Below, piece after piece: positions 33,808 to 45,420 of a stretch of DNA of 64,000 nucleotides. The stretch is taken from assembly GCA_032871835.1 (NCBI GenBank), contig CM065300.1, positions 114,015,088 through 114,079,087 on the forward strand, written 5' to 3'. The translations under genes were made by a program, and so were the position numbers. Each line of letters starts with the position of its first letter. Position 1 is the stretch's first letter. The DNA is from Dipteronia dyeriana. Its lineage: Eukaryota; Streptophyta; Magnoliopsida; Sapindales; Sapindaceae. Below the pieces are notes generated by a model. The model did not search any database. It was not told the origin of the DNA and worked only from the letters and a program-made list of their open reading frames with translations.

Positions 33808-35291
33808 TGCTTACGTGTGGTTATGAGTGGCTTGATAAGCAAAAACTATATTGTATATCTATTTCTTTGAGAGCTACTCATGTGAGAAGTAATGATCTTG
33901 GTAAAATAGTTTTTATTGCTTCTAGATCATGCACTTAAGTCTTTGTATTTTTTTTTTAAAATGTGCACAAATGCTTCTCTTATATGTCTAAGTTTGAGTA
34001 ATTGAGTTTGAAAGCATGTAGATTATGGATGCATCTTGAAGTTCATCGTCTAGTACATGATAGATGACCGATGTTTAGTATCCATTTTGCTACTGCATTT
34101 ACATAGAACTCAACGAGCACCTTCATGGAAAGGGCTACATACCTTGGTTGTGAAGCCGCCCAATGTAGAAAAGGGTTACACCATTGTGATGAGTGAAAGC
34201 TGTCATGAAGAGTATATGTTTATGTAATAAAAACCAAAGAAGTGTTGAAAAAGAATCATTTAAAAAAAAATCTTTGATACAAAGCCTAAAAAGAAATGGA
34301 GAAAGGCTTAAAATAGAGTATTGTTGAAAATTGTGATTGCTCGGGTTGAAAAATAGAAATGGGATGATAAGCCACATGCATACACACGCTCAAATGTTGA
34401 AATCTATTCTCTTTAAAGCAAAAAATCCGGATGATAATCGGTTTGACCTTGATTGGAAAAGCTTTAGATGGATAGGTGTTGAAGTGGTTTACATGTTGAT
34501 ATCACAATCACTCATTTTATATATGCTAGAAGCATTTTCACACACACACATTTTTGCTTAATGTGCTTGATTCATTAGCAATGAGAGATTATTTTTGAGA
34601 GAATAATGAAAATCTATGATTCTCTTATTAATTTTGAAAAAAAACATAATGGTTTACTTTATTTTATTGCTTGAAATGTGTGATTGTGTGATTCCCTTGT
34701 GAACAAGTTAACTTGCTTATTAATATGTGGAGCATATGTTAAGGGGGAGCTTAGTTTGTTAAACTTAGTTCTCTATACAACTTGTTTGCTCACTATCTCA
34801 TGATTTCATTATGCATCTCTTATAACCTTGTAGGTATTTTCAATTGGCATTTACCTCTATCTCTCTAGGTTATGTAATATGTTTTTGTCTATTCCTTGCC
34901 AAAAAGGAGGAGAAAGTGTTTTCCTCACCATGTTACTTACTTTTGATATAAAAGGGGAGACAATTCATTATGGGGGAGAAATCTTGTCTTAAGGGGGAGA
35001 AGAACTCTTGTTTGCATGAGATAAGAAGAGATAAGGGAATTTTTGTTTTGTTTTGTTTTGTATATTGTTTGTTTATCTCAACTATTTTCTTTGTAGAAGA
35101 TTTCTTTTGGTTGTTCTTGTCTCAAAGGTGCTTTGAATGTATGAAGATATTCTTGAAGATTCTTAAAGACATGTTAGTCTAGGAATATCTCCTTGTAATG
35201 TAAGGATGTGAGAATGCAATCAACATTGATTATGAGTGATCTTTGTATGGTGAGGTAGAGGTTTTTTCATGGAATAGCCAAAAGGGGAGAT
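33808..35291 (+). other. Copia A 3' noncoding region with polypurine tracts
   Basis: There is no convincing ORF in this 1.5 kb. Purine tracts AAGGGGGAG (34741), AAAAGGGGAG (34950), TGGGGGAG (34971) and AAGGGGGAG (34990) precede the actual tract AAAAGGGGAGAT at 35280-35291 beside the LTR. Repeated tract motifs before the 3' LTR are described for Sireviruses. Confidence 0.75.
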
Positions 35292-37377
35292 TGTTAGGTT
35301 TTAGATTTGTGTTGGCTTAATTCCATAACAAAACTTCATTTCTTTGTAATGCTTAGTTGCTTAAGTGGTTCGTGATGATAAGAGCTTCAAGAAAGAAAAG
35401 TAACTTCTCATGATACAAAGTTCGTCTTCAAGAGGATTGGTACTTTTCTTGGATGCTAAGGTATCGAGATTTTTCTTCCTCTTGCAAGGCGTATGGGCAC
35501 TCACAAACACAATTTATACATTTGTATCGCTGTATCGTTGTGCACCATTAAAGGCACACACATACAATTCATTCATATGTGTCCCTGCATTTGTGCACCA
35601 TGTATAACATTCACACACTTGAAGATGAATGCTCATGTATTAGTATGGAAATAACATATTTTGGAAAGTGCATGATTGAAAACTATCTCTATGTAGTTTG
35701 TATTCTAGTGTGAATTATGTTTGTATGTGTATATATTTCTATAACATGGATATTGAACTTGAATTTAGTCTTAAATCATTCTTGATTGAGTTCCGGTCAT
35801 TTCGTTTACTCATACTATTGATTTCAAGTTCTAAATCAAAAGATAATACATTGTCTTCGTCTTCATATATTGAGTCGAATTCTTATTTTCTAGGTTGAGT
35901 ATCTTATATTTCCATATCCGTGAGGGAGTCCCGGTTTGTAATCTTCAAACGGATTAGAATTCAGAGTTTGGAAGCCAAAGAATAATCGAAGAACGCGAGA
36001 TCAGCCCAAGGGAAGAGGTGCGATGGCATAAGCCATCACTTGGCATCATCCCGAGATGGCGCGTGGCCATCTCGGCCCCAAAGCCTTGCTGCCCCAAGAT
36101 GCCCACATGCCATCTCGGGGAGGCACTAAGGGATGAGGGCAAAATGGTCATTTGGTTTGTTTCTCTTTAAAACCTCTCCTTCCCTCTCATTCATTAGAAG
36201 TTGAGAAAAACGAATTTGAAGAACAAGTGCAGAATTTTTCTCTCAACATTTTGATTTTTGTGATAACTTCTTCATGTCAACTCCGAATCACTTGATTCAA
36301 AAACCGATTTCGAGTTTCTTGAAGAGTTCTACAAACTCCAAGCATTTCAAGAACCAAAATATGTCTAGATATTTCGTTGTGACCAGATCTTCAGTTCATG
36401 ATTTTCATCCTTGTTGGTAAAATCATCTTCTTCTTAGTTTTCATCTTAGATCTTCTTATTGATTGATGCTATTTGATTAAGAGGCATGACTAGGATGATT
36501 TTGATATCATTTTGTGGTTTGTTGAATTGATTTTCAAGTTTAGCTAGATTTGTGATAAGTTGATTGATTTGTGCTAAACTTGATAAACATGAAATTGTTT
36601 CTAGAAATCTGTTGTTCTTATGCTTGATTGACTATTTCTAGATCTAATTTCATTTTCTAAGAACTAGGTTGTGTTTCAATTGGTGTCTATATCCTCATAT
36701 CTATGTTCTTAGTTGATAACATGCTTAGGTTGTCTAGATACAATTGTGATTGTTCTTTGAAAGCATAATCTAGCTATCTAGTTGCATGTCCATAGAATTT
36801 GTTGATCATCATTTTCTATGTTGAGTGCTTGTTTGTGTTTTGCATTCATGATCACTAAGATGCCTTGTAAAGAGGTAGAAAGTCTCATATCTTAGAGTGA
36901 TTCTTTGATTTGAGCAATAGGAAGTCTTACCTAGTGTCGGGAGGACTTGGATAGCTAAGCAAGTGGAAGTCTCGACAAGAGGTGTGAGACCTCGGATTGT
37001 TGAGCAAGAAAGTCTTTACTAGAGTAGAAAGGACTTTGATAGTTGAGCAAGAAGTCTTCCCTAGGGTTGGGGGATCGGATAGGTGAACAAGGAATCTTCT
37101 TAGAGACAGGAGGTCTTGGATAGGAAGTCGGCTTAGTAGATCACTAGGTTCAAAGATAGAGTGAGAGTGATAGCTTGGAGAGCATGTGTTGAGTGTGTAA
37201 CTCTTATTTGAAATAGTGGATTTGCTTTTATCGGTTGTTGTGGTATCATCCTGTGGATGTTTCCTCTTCGGAGCTTTACCACATAAATGTTGTGTGTAAT
37301 TGTTTGCAATTTTCATTAAGCATTATTCAAATTGCAATGTTTTAAAAGAAGATAAAAATTGGAGCATATACATATTC

Positions 37378-37414
<37 letters not shown>

Positions 37415-37452
37415 TAGGTATATTCAAACTATAAAGACAAAGGGAAATTTCA
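35292..37452 (+). repeat. 3' LTR of Copia A
   Basis: 2161 bases, TGTTAGG...TTTCA, pairing with 27919-30086. The palindromic box is at about 36021-36120, with CCGAGATGGC...GCCATCTCGG at 36051-36075 perfect. It is followed by GGTCT. Confidence 0.93.
37380..37412 (+). repeat. 33-bp poly(C) run near the end of 3' LTR A
   Basis: An unbroken run of 33 C lies where the 5' LTR has about 7 and the solo LTR about 4 (as G). It is either a large homopolymer expansion or an assembly error. Confidence 0.95.
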
Positions 37453-37457
37453 GGTCT

Positions 37458-39123
37458 TTTAGGCTAAAGGGGATAGATTGACTTCTTTGATTAGAGTACG
37501 CGGGTTTGTTTCCATGAATAATACATGGGTCTCCCGAGCTTTGCCAGTAGAAACAAGAGTTTACTATTTATTGTTGGAAATTTGTGATAAACTTGCAGTT
37601 TAAGAGTGATATTTGAGTATGATTGGTTTCATAAAAATGAAAGATCAACGTATATTCGAATTCTCCTTCGTGAGAGCTTTGAAGTGGTATACTCAAACTC
37701 ACAAATCGATTAATATGTGAATGAGAAATTGAGTCTCAAAATGAGCCTATCGTGTAAGGGAAAAAGAGCAACCCACATTGGTTGGGTAAAGAACTTATAT
37801 GTAGTATATAAGTAAGTGTGTTATAGTAGCTTGCCAACATGTGTGGCATAGAGTCACTCTATCGCGCGAATGGGGCGTGCCAATCAAGAACCTCGAACCT
37901 TCGATTGCACGACTCGTGTGTGGGCGCGATCTGCGTACACGAATGTCGCTTCGGTTAAACCGTGGGAGTACAACCAAGATTTTGCTACGATTTTGAATTT
38001 AATTTTTCCTAAATCAGTTTGTTGATAAGGAAAGAATTAATTAATTTCCTTAAGTCAAACGTTTTAAATGAATAATAAAGAAGAATGGTAATTTCCATTT
38101 TGATTAAGGAAACTAATTGAATTAAGGAAATAATTGATTTTTGATTTGGATTCTGATACTTACTTGATCACTAAGTAATCAAAATCAGTGATCAGTTTTA
38201 GATTCTGATACTTACTTGATCACTAAGTGATTAGAATCATTGATCAATCATGAATAAAACTTTTAGAATATTATTCTTTAATTAACTTTCCTTATCTTTT
38301 AAAACGTAGTAATTAAGCAATTTCCAAATCAATCTCTTTGACTTCGTTACATAAGAAACCTTACTTTACATTTCTAGAAATATATATAATTGCAATCACG
38401 AAATTAGGAGTTCATTGCTTATCTCTTTATAATTTTCTTCTACTTCTGTACTTGGTAAGTTCGAACCTGATTTGAGTTCGTTGAGAGTAGTTGTGCTTGC
38501 ACTTTCACTGTTGAATCGTTGTATCTTGGGAGACAATCACTATACACATACGGTGTTATATACAATGAAATTGTCTTAAGGACATCGTGTGAAACACGAG
38601 CCTCGATTCCCTACCCTTTGTTTATGTTTGTTTTTTTCCTGTAGATTCGAACCAGATTGTTTTTTTACGTATTACAAACTACAATCTTAAGACAATTTTC
38701 CCTTTTCCCTGTCTAAAATCTTCAAAACGTTTTCTTTAAAACTTTCTGGTTTTGGTCTCTATTACAGATCGTAACAAACTTGAAACTTCAATGGTTCAGG
38801 TTTCAAATAAATCTGTTGAAATTGGGTTTGTTTTCAGACACTGATTTTGATTACATAACTTTAATTTGTGGAAATTGGGTCTACTTTAAGACATTCATTT
38901 CAATTGAAAAAAACTAAATTATTATTACTATTTTTTTTTTGCGCAAATAGGGTCTATTAATAGACACTGATTTCGAAATCGATTGTGATTTCAACTAGGT
39001 AATCGGGTCTACAATATCAGACACTGATAGTGATTTCCACTGTGAAATCTTATTTGATATTGCTTGATATCTGTGCTATTATTTCTGTGATACTAAAACA
39101 ATTTTTTTTCGTTTTAGATATTA
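37458..39123 (+). other. LTR/leader region of Copia element E
   Basis: From about 37572 (TGTTGGAAATTTGTGATAAA) the sequence looks like a Copia LTR start. The expected TGGTATCAGAGC primer site was not found. Between 38815 and 39030 a phrase like GGAAATTGGGTCTACTTTAA...GACACTGATTT recurs four times. At 38149 and 38211 a 62-bp block (GATTCTGATACTTACTTGAT...) is duplicated. It ends with CGTTTTAG before the gag ATG at 39124, which resembles a splice acceptor. Confidence 0.5.
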
Positions 39124-39934
39124 TGGTAGATAAGTCTAACGTGAACTCGAGAATTCCACTAGAGTTTCTGAATGTTAATCCAAGTGTGGGATTAGAAAAT
39201 TCGACTGTGAATTCTTTGCTTGTGGGTGAAGTGCATATTGTGTTGCCAAGTGTCGACTCTGGCCATCAACTCATTTGTGAGAAATATGCCTGATCCGGTG
39301 ATGATCCAATATGTGAGTCAAGGGAATGTTCCGATGGAAAATCCCTAAATGAATTCGGTTCTGTAACCGTTGAATCACATGGAGAAGCCTGACAAGTTCA
39401 GTGGACCGAATTTCAAGTGGTGGCAGCAAAAGATGCTGTTTTATTTGACCACATTAAACCCTTGCTAGGTTCTTGACTGAAGAAGCTCCTAAAGCCAATA
39501 GTGGTGTAGAGCGAGATGTTCATGTATGGAATGCTATAGACGCATGGAACCATTCAGATTTCTTTTATAGTAACTTTATATTGAACGAGCTGTCAGATTC
39601 GCTGTATAGCGCATATTCTTCAAAGAAAACAACCAAAGAACTGTGAGAGTCATTAGACCGAAAATACAAAACTGAGGAAGCTAGATCCAAAAAGTTTATT
39701 ATGGGACAGTTTCTTGAATACAAGATGGGGGACTCCAAATCAGTTATGAGTCAAGTCCAAGAGCTTCATGTGATTCTGCATAAGATTCATGCCGAAGGGA
39801 TGACCTTAAGTGAAACCTTTCAAGTGGCAGCAATCATTGAGAAGTTGCCTCCTTTATGGAAGACTTTCAAGAACTATCTCAAACACAATCGAAAGGAGTT
39901 GAAGATCGAGGATCTCATTCTCAAGCTTTGTATT
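39124..39934 (+). pseudogene. Copia element E gag, truncated
   Basis: The frame starts MVDKSNVNSRIPLEFLNVNP. After breaks near 39290 and 39465 it gives [59 protein letters not shown] and [20 protein letters not shown]. This is the Copia gag domain (UBN2/DUF4219 type). A stop replaces the tryptophan of KELWESL near 39644. The sequence ends at LILKL where the family B LTR begins at 39935. The zinc knuckle and pol of this element are absent from the window. Confidence 0.8.
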
Positions 39935-41533
39935 TGAAACAAATATTATGGTCTGCTTAATATTAATCTAGAGGGGGGGTGAATAGATTTTAAAATTTTT
40001 TACCCAATTTTCGTTAAAGATCAAGTTGACGAAAAGGCCCCTAGCTAGTTATGATAAAATCACAAGTGTAAAAATACGGAAATAATAAAGACACTTGAGA
40101 TATATGTGGAAACCCTCCAAATGGAAAAAACCACAGGCTGATGAGTGCGCCACACTAGAACCTCGAATCCACTAATGACAAAGGAATTACAACCTAATCC
40201 CGGTTTAATCCACCACCACTACCTAATCCCGGTATAAGTAAACCTAGTTCATCTTACTTGCGATTTAAGCTACCTACTCCCGAAAGCAACACAAGTCTTA
40301 CTTCTCAATGAAGAGATAAAATGTCCTAAGTGAATATATGATGATATTCAATGAACAAACAAGGCTAGGAAACCCTATATGCTTATCTAGGATAATGAGA
40401 TGACAATTAATGCAATCCTAGATATCATGAGCTAAATGACATGTTCAAGAAGCTTAGCTAAAAATAGATCTAACAGTCCTATGAAGCTATCACAATACAA
40501 CACTCAATCATGGCATCACAACAATCTCTAATTTGTATCTACAAAATGTTCTAAGAGCATACAAATAATTAAAGAGAAGGTTTAGTAAGTAAAACACTTA
40601 ACTTGTAAGAAGATAGTGAAGAACTTACCAAACAAGATGCGATGAAGCAACCCTATCCATTGATGCATTCTAAATGAACTTAGATGATGCAAGATGAAGT
40701 TTTGATGCACATGGGAATGCTTTGAGTGAATAAAAATGAGTTCTTGAAAGTGTTTTTCCTTTGAAATGTGTTTTAAGGAAAATATGTGATGTTCTGAACT
40801 CATTCCCGACCTTAAGACAATGAGTTATATATATATATATATATATAAGATCCAAACAAAGTGAGGTCGTTTTGGAAAAAACAATCCAGCTTCCTCTGTG
40901 TGCGCTGGTGACGTGCGCTGGTCGAGTAGTGCACTACCAACGCACAAACTATTTTTATAAAAGGCGCTGGACGAGTGGCGCATCCTAGTGGTACAACACA
41001 AATGAAAATTCTCTAGGATGTTTGGCTGGTAAGGCTGCGCTAGACGAGTGGCGCACCACCAGCGCACACCCACTTTTTTCAATTGTGCGAGGGTGCAACA
41101 ACACAACTCAGTGGCACATGACTAGCGGCGTTCCACTGGAATGTTGCGCTGGTGAGGTGCGCTGGTCGAGTAGCGCACCACCAGGGCAAGGCCTATTTTT
41201 GACACTCAAACATACAATTTCGACAAGTTCAAGAGTGATTAAAAATGCATCCTATTCTAATGCCAAACATGACATAAAACATTTAATTACAGGATGCAAA
41301 TAAATCAATAAGAGTCATCAAAATGCACACAAGAAAACACTAAACATATAAGAATTGAAGTTATGCATGAATTTGTGAGTCTGTGCAACTATCTCTTCAA
41401 AGCAAGTAAGCACAAGAATTTTACCTTCGGTGCTTCTCCTCTTGAGGTCTTGAGAGCCTAAGCTACCCTTACATAATACCCTAAAATGGGATTTGTTCAC
41501 GAAATAAGCCTATCAACAATTGAGGACTTTACA
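39935..41533 (-). repeat. 3' LTR of family B, minus copy
   Basis: About 1599 bases. It matches 49708-51295 in reverse complement: a G7 run with TGAATAG near 39972, GCGCTGG palindromes at 40890-41190 and an ACAATCTCCCC polypurine border at 41531-41541. The outermost ~35 bases have diverged, so the left end at 39935 (TGAAAC) is approximate. The left flank is Copia E gag. Confidence 0.8.
40890..41190. repeat. palindromic GCGCTGG units in LTR B, minus copy
   Basis: Repeated GTGCGCTGGTCGAGTAG, GGCGCTGGACGAGTGGCGCA, GCGCTAGACGAGTGGCGC and GTGCGCTGGTCGAGTAGCGC phrases are separated by 50-130 bases. Many contain GCGC...GCGC inverted arms. They match the set at 50060-50340. Confidence 0.82.
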
Positions 41534-42830
41534 ATCTCCCCATTTGGCTATTTCGTGACAAAACAACCACTCATATTGATCCTCACAAAACAAAAAAACA
41601 TCGGGAAGATATTCTACATTACAAAGAGATAAACATAAAAAAAAACTTCAAATCTTCAATCTCTTGTAGAACTATCAACCCTACACACAAGGCAAGCACA
41701 AATACACTTTCCAAACCAATTGCTTGTGAGATGATTAAGTGAATATAAAATAAAAGCAATTGCATTCAATGATATGAGTATGACATCGTGAAATGCTCAT
41801 GCAATGCTCCCCCTCAACGGGTTACTCCCTCTACATGTAATCTCCCCCTCAAACAAGTACATTCATGCGATGCTCCCTCTCAAAGCCAACACATGCTACT
41901 CCCCTAACATCACAATGCCAGGCCAATGCTACTCCCCATTTTTGTCATGATATAGGCAAAGGAGAAGTCCCCAACCAGGTCACTCAAGGAAAAAAAAGTA
42001 AGGAGCATACAAGATTGTTGCATAATTATATAAGCCACATTTATGCAACTCTATTAATAGGAGAGAAACAAGGAGATTTATTTAAAAGAAAATGTGTGAA
42101 TCAAAAATGCTTTGCATACAAGACATATTGCATTCAAGTCCAAAAACAATGGTATTTGGCAAAGCAAATGACAAAGGTTTCCAATATAATTCAAACCAAT
42201 TTCACCATTTGTCATGAGAGAGGCAAGGATATAGAGTTTTATAGATTCATGTTTTAAATGACACTATATCCAACTTTATAAGCTAAACATGGCATGAGCA
42301 ACTTTGTACCCTATTTGATTTTTCCGGTAGGATACCCGTATGATAGTAGTCATGTTCAACTAATAAAGAAATAGAGACATTGATGCAACATTTTAGTCTC
42401 ACTAGCTTCTTTTTACACAATATTTCGCATTCAACAATTGTAATAAACAGTTCATGCTTTATCATTTTTCATTATCAAGTCATTAAATAATCATCATATC
42501 ATTGAGATAATTATAGGTCATTCAATATGTACTTCCTATATAGATCTCCTAGTCCAAAAATGCATGTTTGAACATAAATATGACATGAATTGTAATCAAA
42601 GCAAAGTTCACACTTATTGAAAAAAATACAATATACTATAGTAAGTGCAACCAAACTACTCAAGGAATCAATAAAGTAGCATAAACATTTTAAGAAAAGT
42701 TTGGATGCAACAAGTATACAATAGCTCTCTTTGCTTGAGTTCCCTTTATGGGGTCAAAGACCACAACTCATCACTCCATGTGACAAATCCCAATCGATCT
42801 ACTAAATTTATTAGACCTAGTTGAGCTTAT
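41534..42830 (-). other. 3' noncoding region of B minus copy
   Basis: No domain-bearing ORF. The end next to the LTR is polypurine on the minus strand. CTCCCCCT-type runs (41809-41850 and near 41900) are reverse complements of the repeated AGGGGGAG tracts seen in the plus copy near 49330-49400. Confidence 0.65.
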
Positions 42831-43110
42831 GGGTTAAAACTTAGCACAATGACAAACGGGTTCATCTTTTTTAATCCACTTAGGTGACACATTGTCATTC
42901 CTAGTGGTCAAGACCATCATATTACTCCTAGGATCATTAACACTAGCTTTCCTAGGCACATGCATACTGGCTCTACCCCTTTTTCTTTCAATCATGCTCT
43001 TAGTTCTACACGTGTTAATGTACTTGAAGCAATTTGGTCTAATATGACCATCAACACCATAAAAATGACATGAAGGAATAAAATGGGGTCATACCATTCT
43101 TTTGTGAGGA
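42831..43110 (-). pseudogene. B minus copy: second zinc knuckle fused to RNase H end
   Basis: Minus-strand reading gives CHFYGVDGHIRPNCFKYINT, a knuckle with the second cysteine changed to tyrosine, then MHVPRKASVNDP and NDNVSPKWIKKDE. Within a few codons it passes to RSNKFSRSIGICHM, the C-terminus of Copia RNase H. Protease, integrase, RT and nearly all RNase H are therefore deleted between these points. Confidence 0.7.
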
Positions 43111-43332
43111 CAAAGGTGTTTTTCCATATCTTTGAGCTTTAATTTGGTGTGGTATTGATTCTCTTCTCCCTTATTGTTGAGTTGGAAAAGATTGCTTCCT
43201 TTGTTGAGAATGCAGGAAATGCTTCTTGGCTTGATTTGGTTTGAGGGATAGTTGCTTGAAGTGCTCTCATTGGTTGAGCTTGAGCTTGACTTCTTTATGC
43301 CATCTTGACTTGGATATTTCTAGAACACTCTC

Positions 43333-44553
43333 CTAATTCAATTTTCTTCTTAGGATGAAGTAGAGAAAGAGGTTCTTTGAAGTCCAAGCTTTTGACAAAT
43401 ACCTCTTGCTAGGAGTTGAGGTCTCCTTGTCATCTTCAAACCATAGACCTCTCTTATCACTTGGCTTCTTGCCAAATCCCAACATATGGTCAAGCTTCTC
43501 CGTACTCGAAGTCATCTTAGCAATCAACTCTCTAGCTTCTCTAAGCTCATCCTTCAAGCTTTCTTCCACTTTTTTTCCATTCTCCACTTTCTCACTTAAG
43601 TGAGTCACTTCGGTTGTTAGCTTAAGGTTCTCTTCCTTTAGCTTCCGAACCTCTTTCTTCATACTCAACCTTGAGCTTTGAAAATGCTCAATGAACCCTT
43701 CAAGATTTATACTCTCTACATTTCCATTTGTAGAGTGAGGTGAAGAACTCTTATCACTAGAGTCATCACTAGTGTCACTTGTTGCCATGATGGCATCATC
43801 AATATAAGTAGCTTCACTTATCACTCTCTTAGCTACTTTTTCATCACATCCTTCTTCAAGGTTGCAAACTAAGGCCATGTTACCTTTTTTTACATCTTCC
43901 ACAAAAGAGGCTCCAAAAGCCGTGTAGTTAAGAATAATCTCTTCATCACTAGTGGAACCATCTCCTTCATTGGAGTTATCACTTCCACTATCAATTGATG
44001 AGGTGGACACCACCTTTCCTTTCTTCATCTTCTTCGAGTTAGCACATTCGGGGGCAAACTGACCTATCCCACCATATTTAAAGCATTGGACTCCTTTCTT
44101 CTCGGTCTTTTCTTGCCTAGGCTCAAACTTTTCTAAGGGAGTTTTTTTCTTGAAGTCTTGACCCTTGGATCCAACACCTTTCCTCTCAGACTTGTAGAAT
44201 TTCATGAACTTCCTCATTAGCAAGGCCATCTCTTTATCCGAGTCATCATTTTCCTTCTTCTCAACTTTGGAGGCTTTCAAAGCAATATCTTTTTGCTTTT
44301 TCGATGGTGTGGGGTTAAGACATTTTCTAGATTCCTAAGCTAGAAGTCTCATAATCACTTCACTCGGCTTTATGTCCTTGTAACAACTATTCTCTTCCAA
44401 AGTTGTCACTTTCAACTCAAATCTATCGGGTAGAGATCTCATAATCTTCTGCTTGATATTCCTATCTGAATAAGGATCACCAAGTTGATGACTTTGGTTC
44501 ACAATGTCCATCAACCTTACTTCAAAGTCATTGAAGCACTCGTTCTTATCCAT
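43333..44553 (-). pseudogene. B minus copy gag: capsid end, knuckle, coiled coil
   Basis: Starting at 44553: MDKNECFNDFEVRLMDIVNQ, then KIMRSLPDRFELKVTTLEEN (end of the gag core). A stop at about 44335 separates it from a 315-codon open frame (44280-43333). That frame has a knuckle QCFKYGGIGQFAPECANSKK (CX2Y..., with second C and H replaced), an acidic serine-rich stretch and a coiled coil (KKEVRKLKEENLKLTTEVTH, EKLDHMLGFGKKPSDKRGLW). This gag layout with a long coiled coil fits Sireviruses. The gag N-terminus is cut at the head-to-head junction. Confidence 0.82.
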
Positions 44554-44562
44554 ATTGGAATA

Positions 44563-45420
44563 TGTGGACTTTATGAAGTTCTTTGAAAAGTCTAGATTGA
44601 AGAAGAAGAAAGAGATTCAAGAGTTGAAAACAAAGAATCTCGAGTTGACTTCCAAGATAACTCCCTTGAGTGAGAATGTAAAAAGTGGAAAAGAGTTAGA
44701 AGAGAGCATGAAATTAGAGCTTGTGATCACTAAAAAGAGTGAAGACTTGAGCTTAGGGAGGTAAAAGAGTTGATTATTAAGATGACCTCCGGAACCGAGA
44801 AGCTGGTTAAAATGTTATCAAGTAGGAAGAGTCCATGTGATAAGAGGGGCTCAGGATATGTAGAAGACATGGAAACCACCTCCTTAAAGAGTACTACTTT
44901 TGCTAAGAGTGAAAAGTTAAAGAAAATTCAAGGCCCACAACAACCATCAAAAAGGGCCGAAGTTGAAGAATCTTCAAGGCAAGTTAAAGTCAAGTCTCCA
45001 ACAAAAGTTCAAGTCAGAATTCAATCACAACAAGCTAGAACACATCAAACAAGGCTTCAACCTCAAATGATTCCCCAATCTCAACAAAGGATCTTTCATG
45101 CTCAATCAAGAAAGGATGCAATTTTGGCTCAATCACAAAGAAGAGAGTTCCCTCAACACCTAAGATCAACTCAAAGGAGAAGAAAGTCTTCCATCTTTAC
45201 ACAAGACTATGGTATAAATTCTCATTTCACTTCTATTTGTCATTATTGTGGTGTTAAGGGTCATATTAGGCCAAATTGTTTTAAGTTTATTAATTTGTGT
45301 CGTATTGAAAGTATGATTGAGAAAAATATGCTTAGAAGAGCCAAAATGCATGTACCTAGGAATTTTAGAGCCAATGAACCCAAGGCTCCTAGAAATGATA
45401 ATGTTGCTACTAAGTGGACT
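44563..45420 (+). pseudogene. B plus copy gag C-terminal region
   Basis: Coiled coil FEKSRLKKKKEIQELKTKN, then after a stop at 44762 KMTSGTEKLVKMLSSRKSPC and DKRGSGYVEDMETTSLKST. A basic, glutamine-rich segment follows. Then a complete zinc knuckle CHYCGVKGHIRPNCFKF (about 45240-45290). It aligns with 43333-43560 of the minus copy. The open frame 44770-45981 continues into protease. Confidence 0.82.

Larger units (their letters stand above)
27919..37452 (+). mobile_element. Ty1/copia retrotransposon A, Sirevirus-like
   Basis: A 9534-base element with LTRs at 27919-30086 and 35292-37452, an initiator-Met-type primer-binding site, a polypurine tract and target duplication GGTCT. Domain order is coiled coil, zinc knuckle, integrase, RT, RNase H, so it is Copia. 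A long noncoding stretch follows RNase H with several AAGGGGGAG-like tracts (34741, 34950, 34971, 34990). Together with palindromes in long LTRs this fits Sireviruses. Gag N-terminus and protease are missing, so it is defective. LTR copies differ at many sites, so the insertion is not recent. Confidence 0.92.
39935..44553 (-). mobile_element. Sirevirus-like element B, minus-strand fragment
   Basis: On the minus strand it runs from mid gag (44553) to a complete 3' LTR ending at 39935. Its 5' LTR and gag start are missing, and nearly all of pol is deleted internally near 42840. It shares LTR and gag-coil sequence with the plus-strand fragment that begins a few bases to the right, so the two are the same family in opposite orientation. 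Confidence 0.82.

Noticed and set aside
34337..35182. Small ORFs between Copia A RNase H and its 3' LTR, considered as an envelope-like gene.
   Set aside because: They are short, AT-rich, without signal peptide plus transmembrane layout or continuity; more likely noncoding.
42255..42640. Small ORFs and AT-rich sequence as a possible host gene.
   Set aside because: No domain, and the position matches the 3' noncoding region of the family B element.
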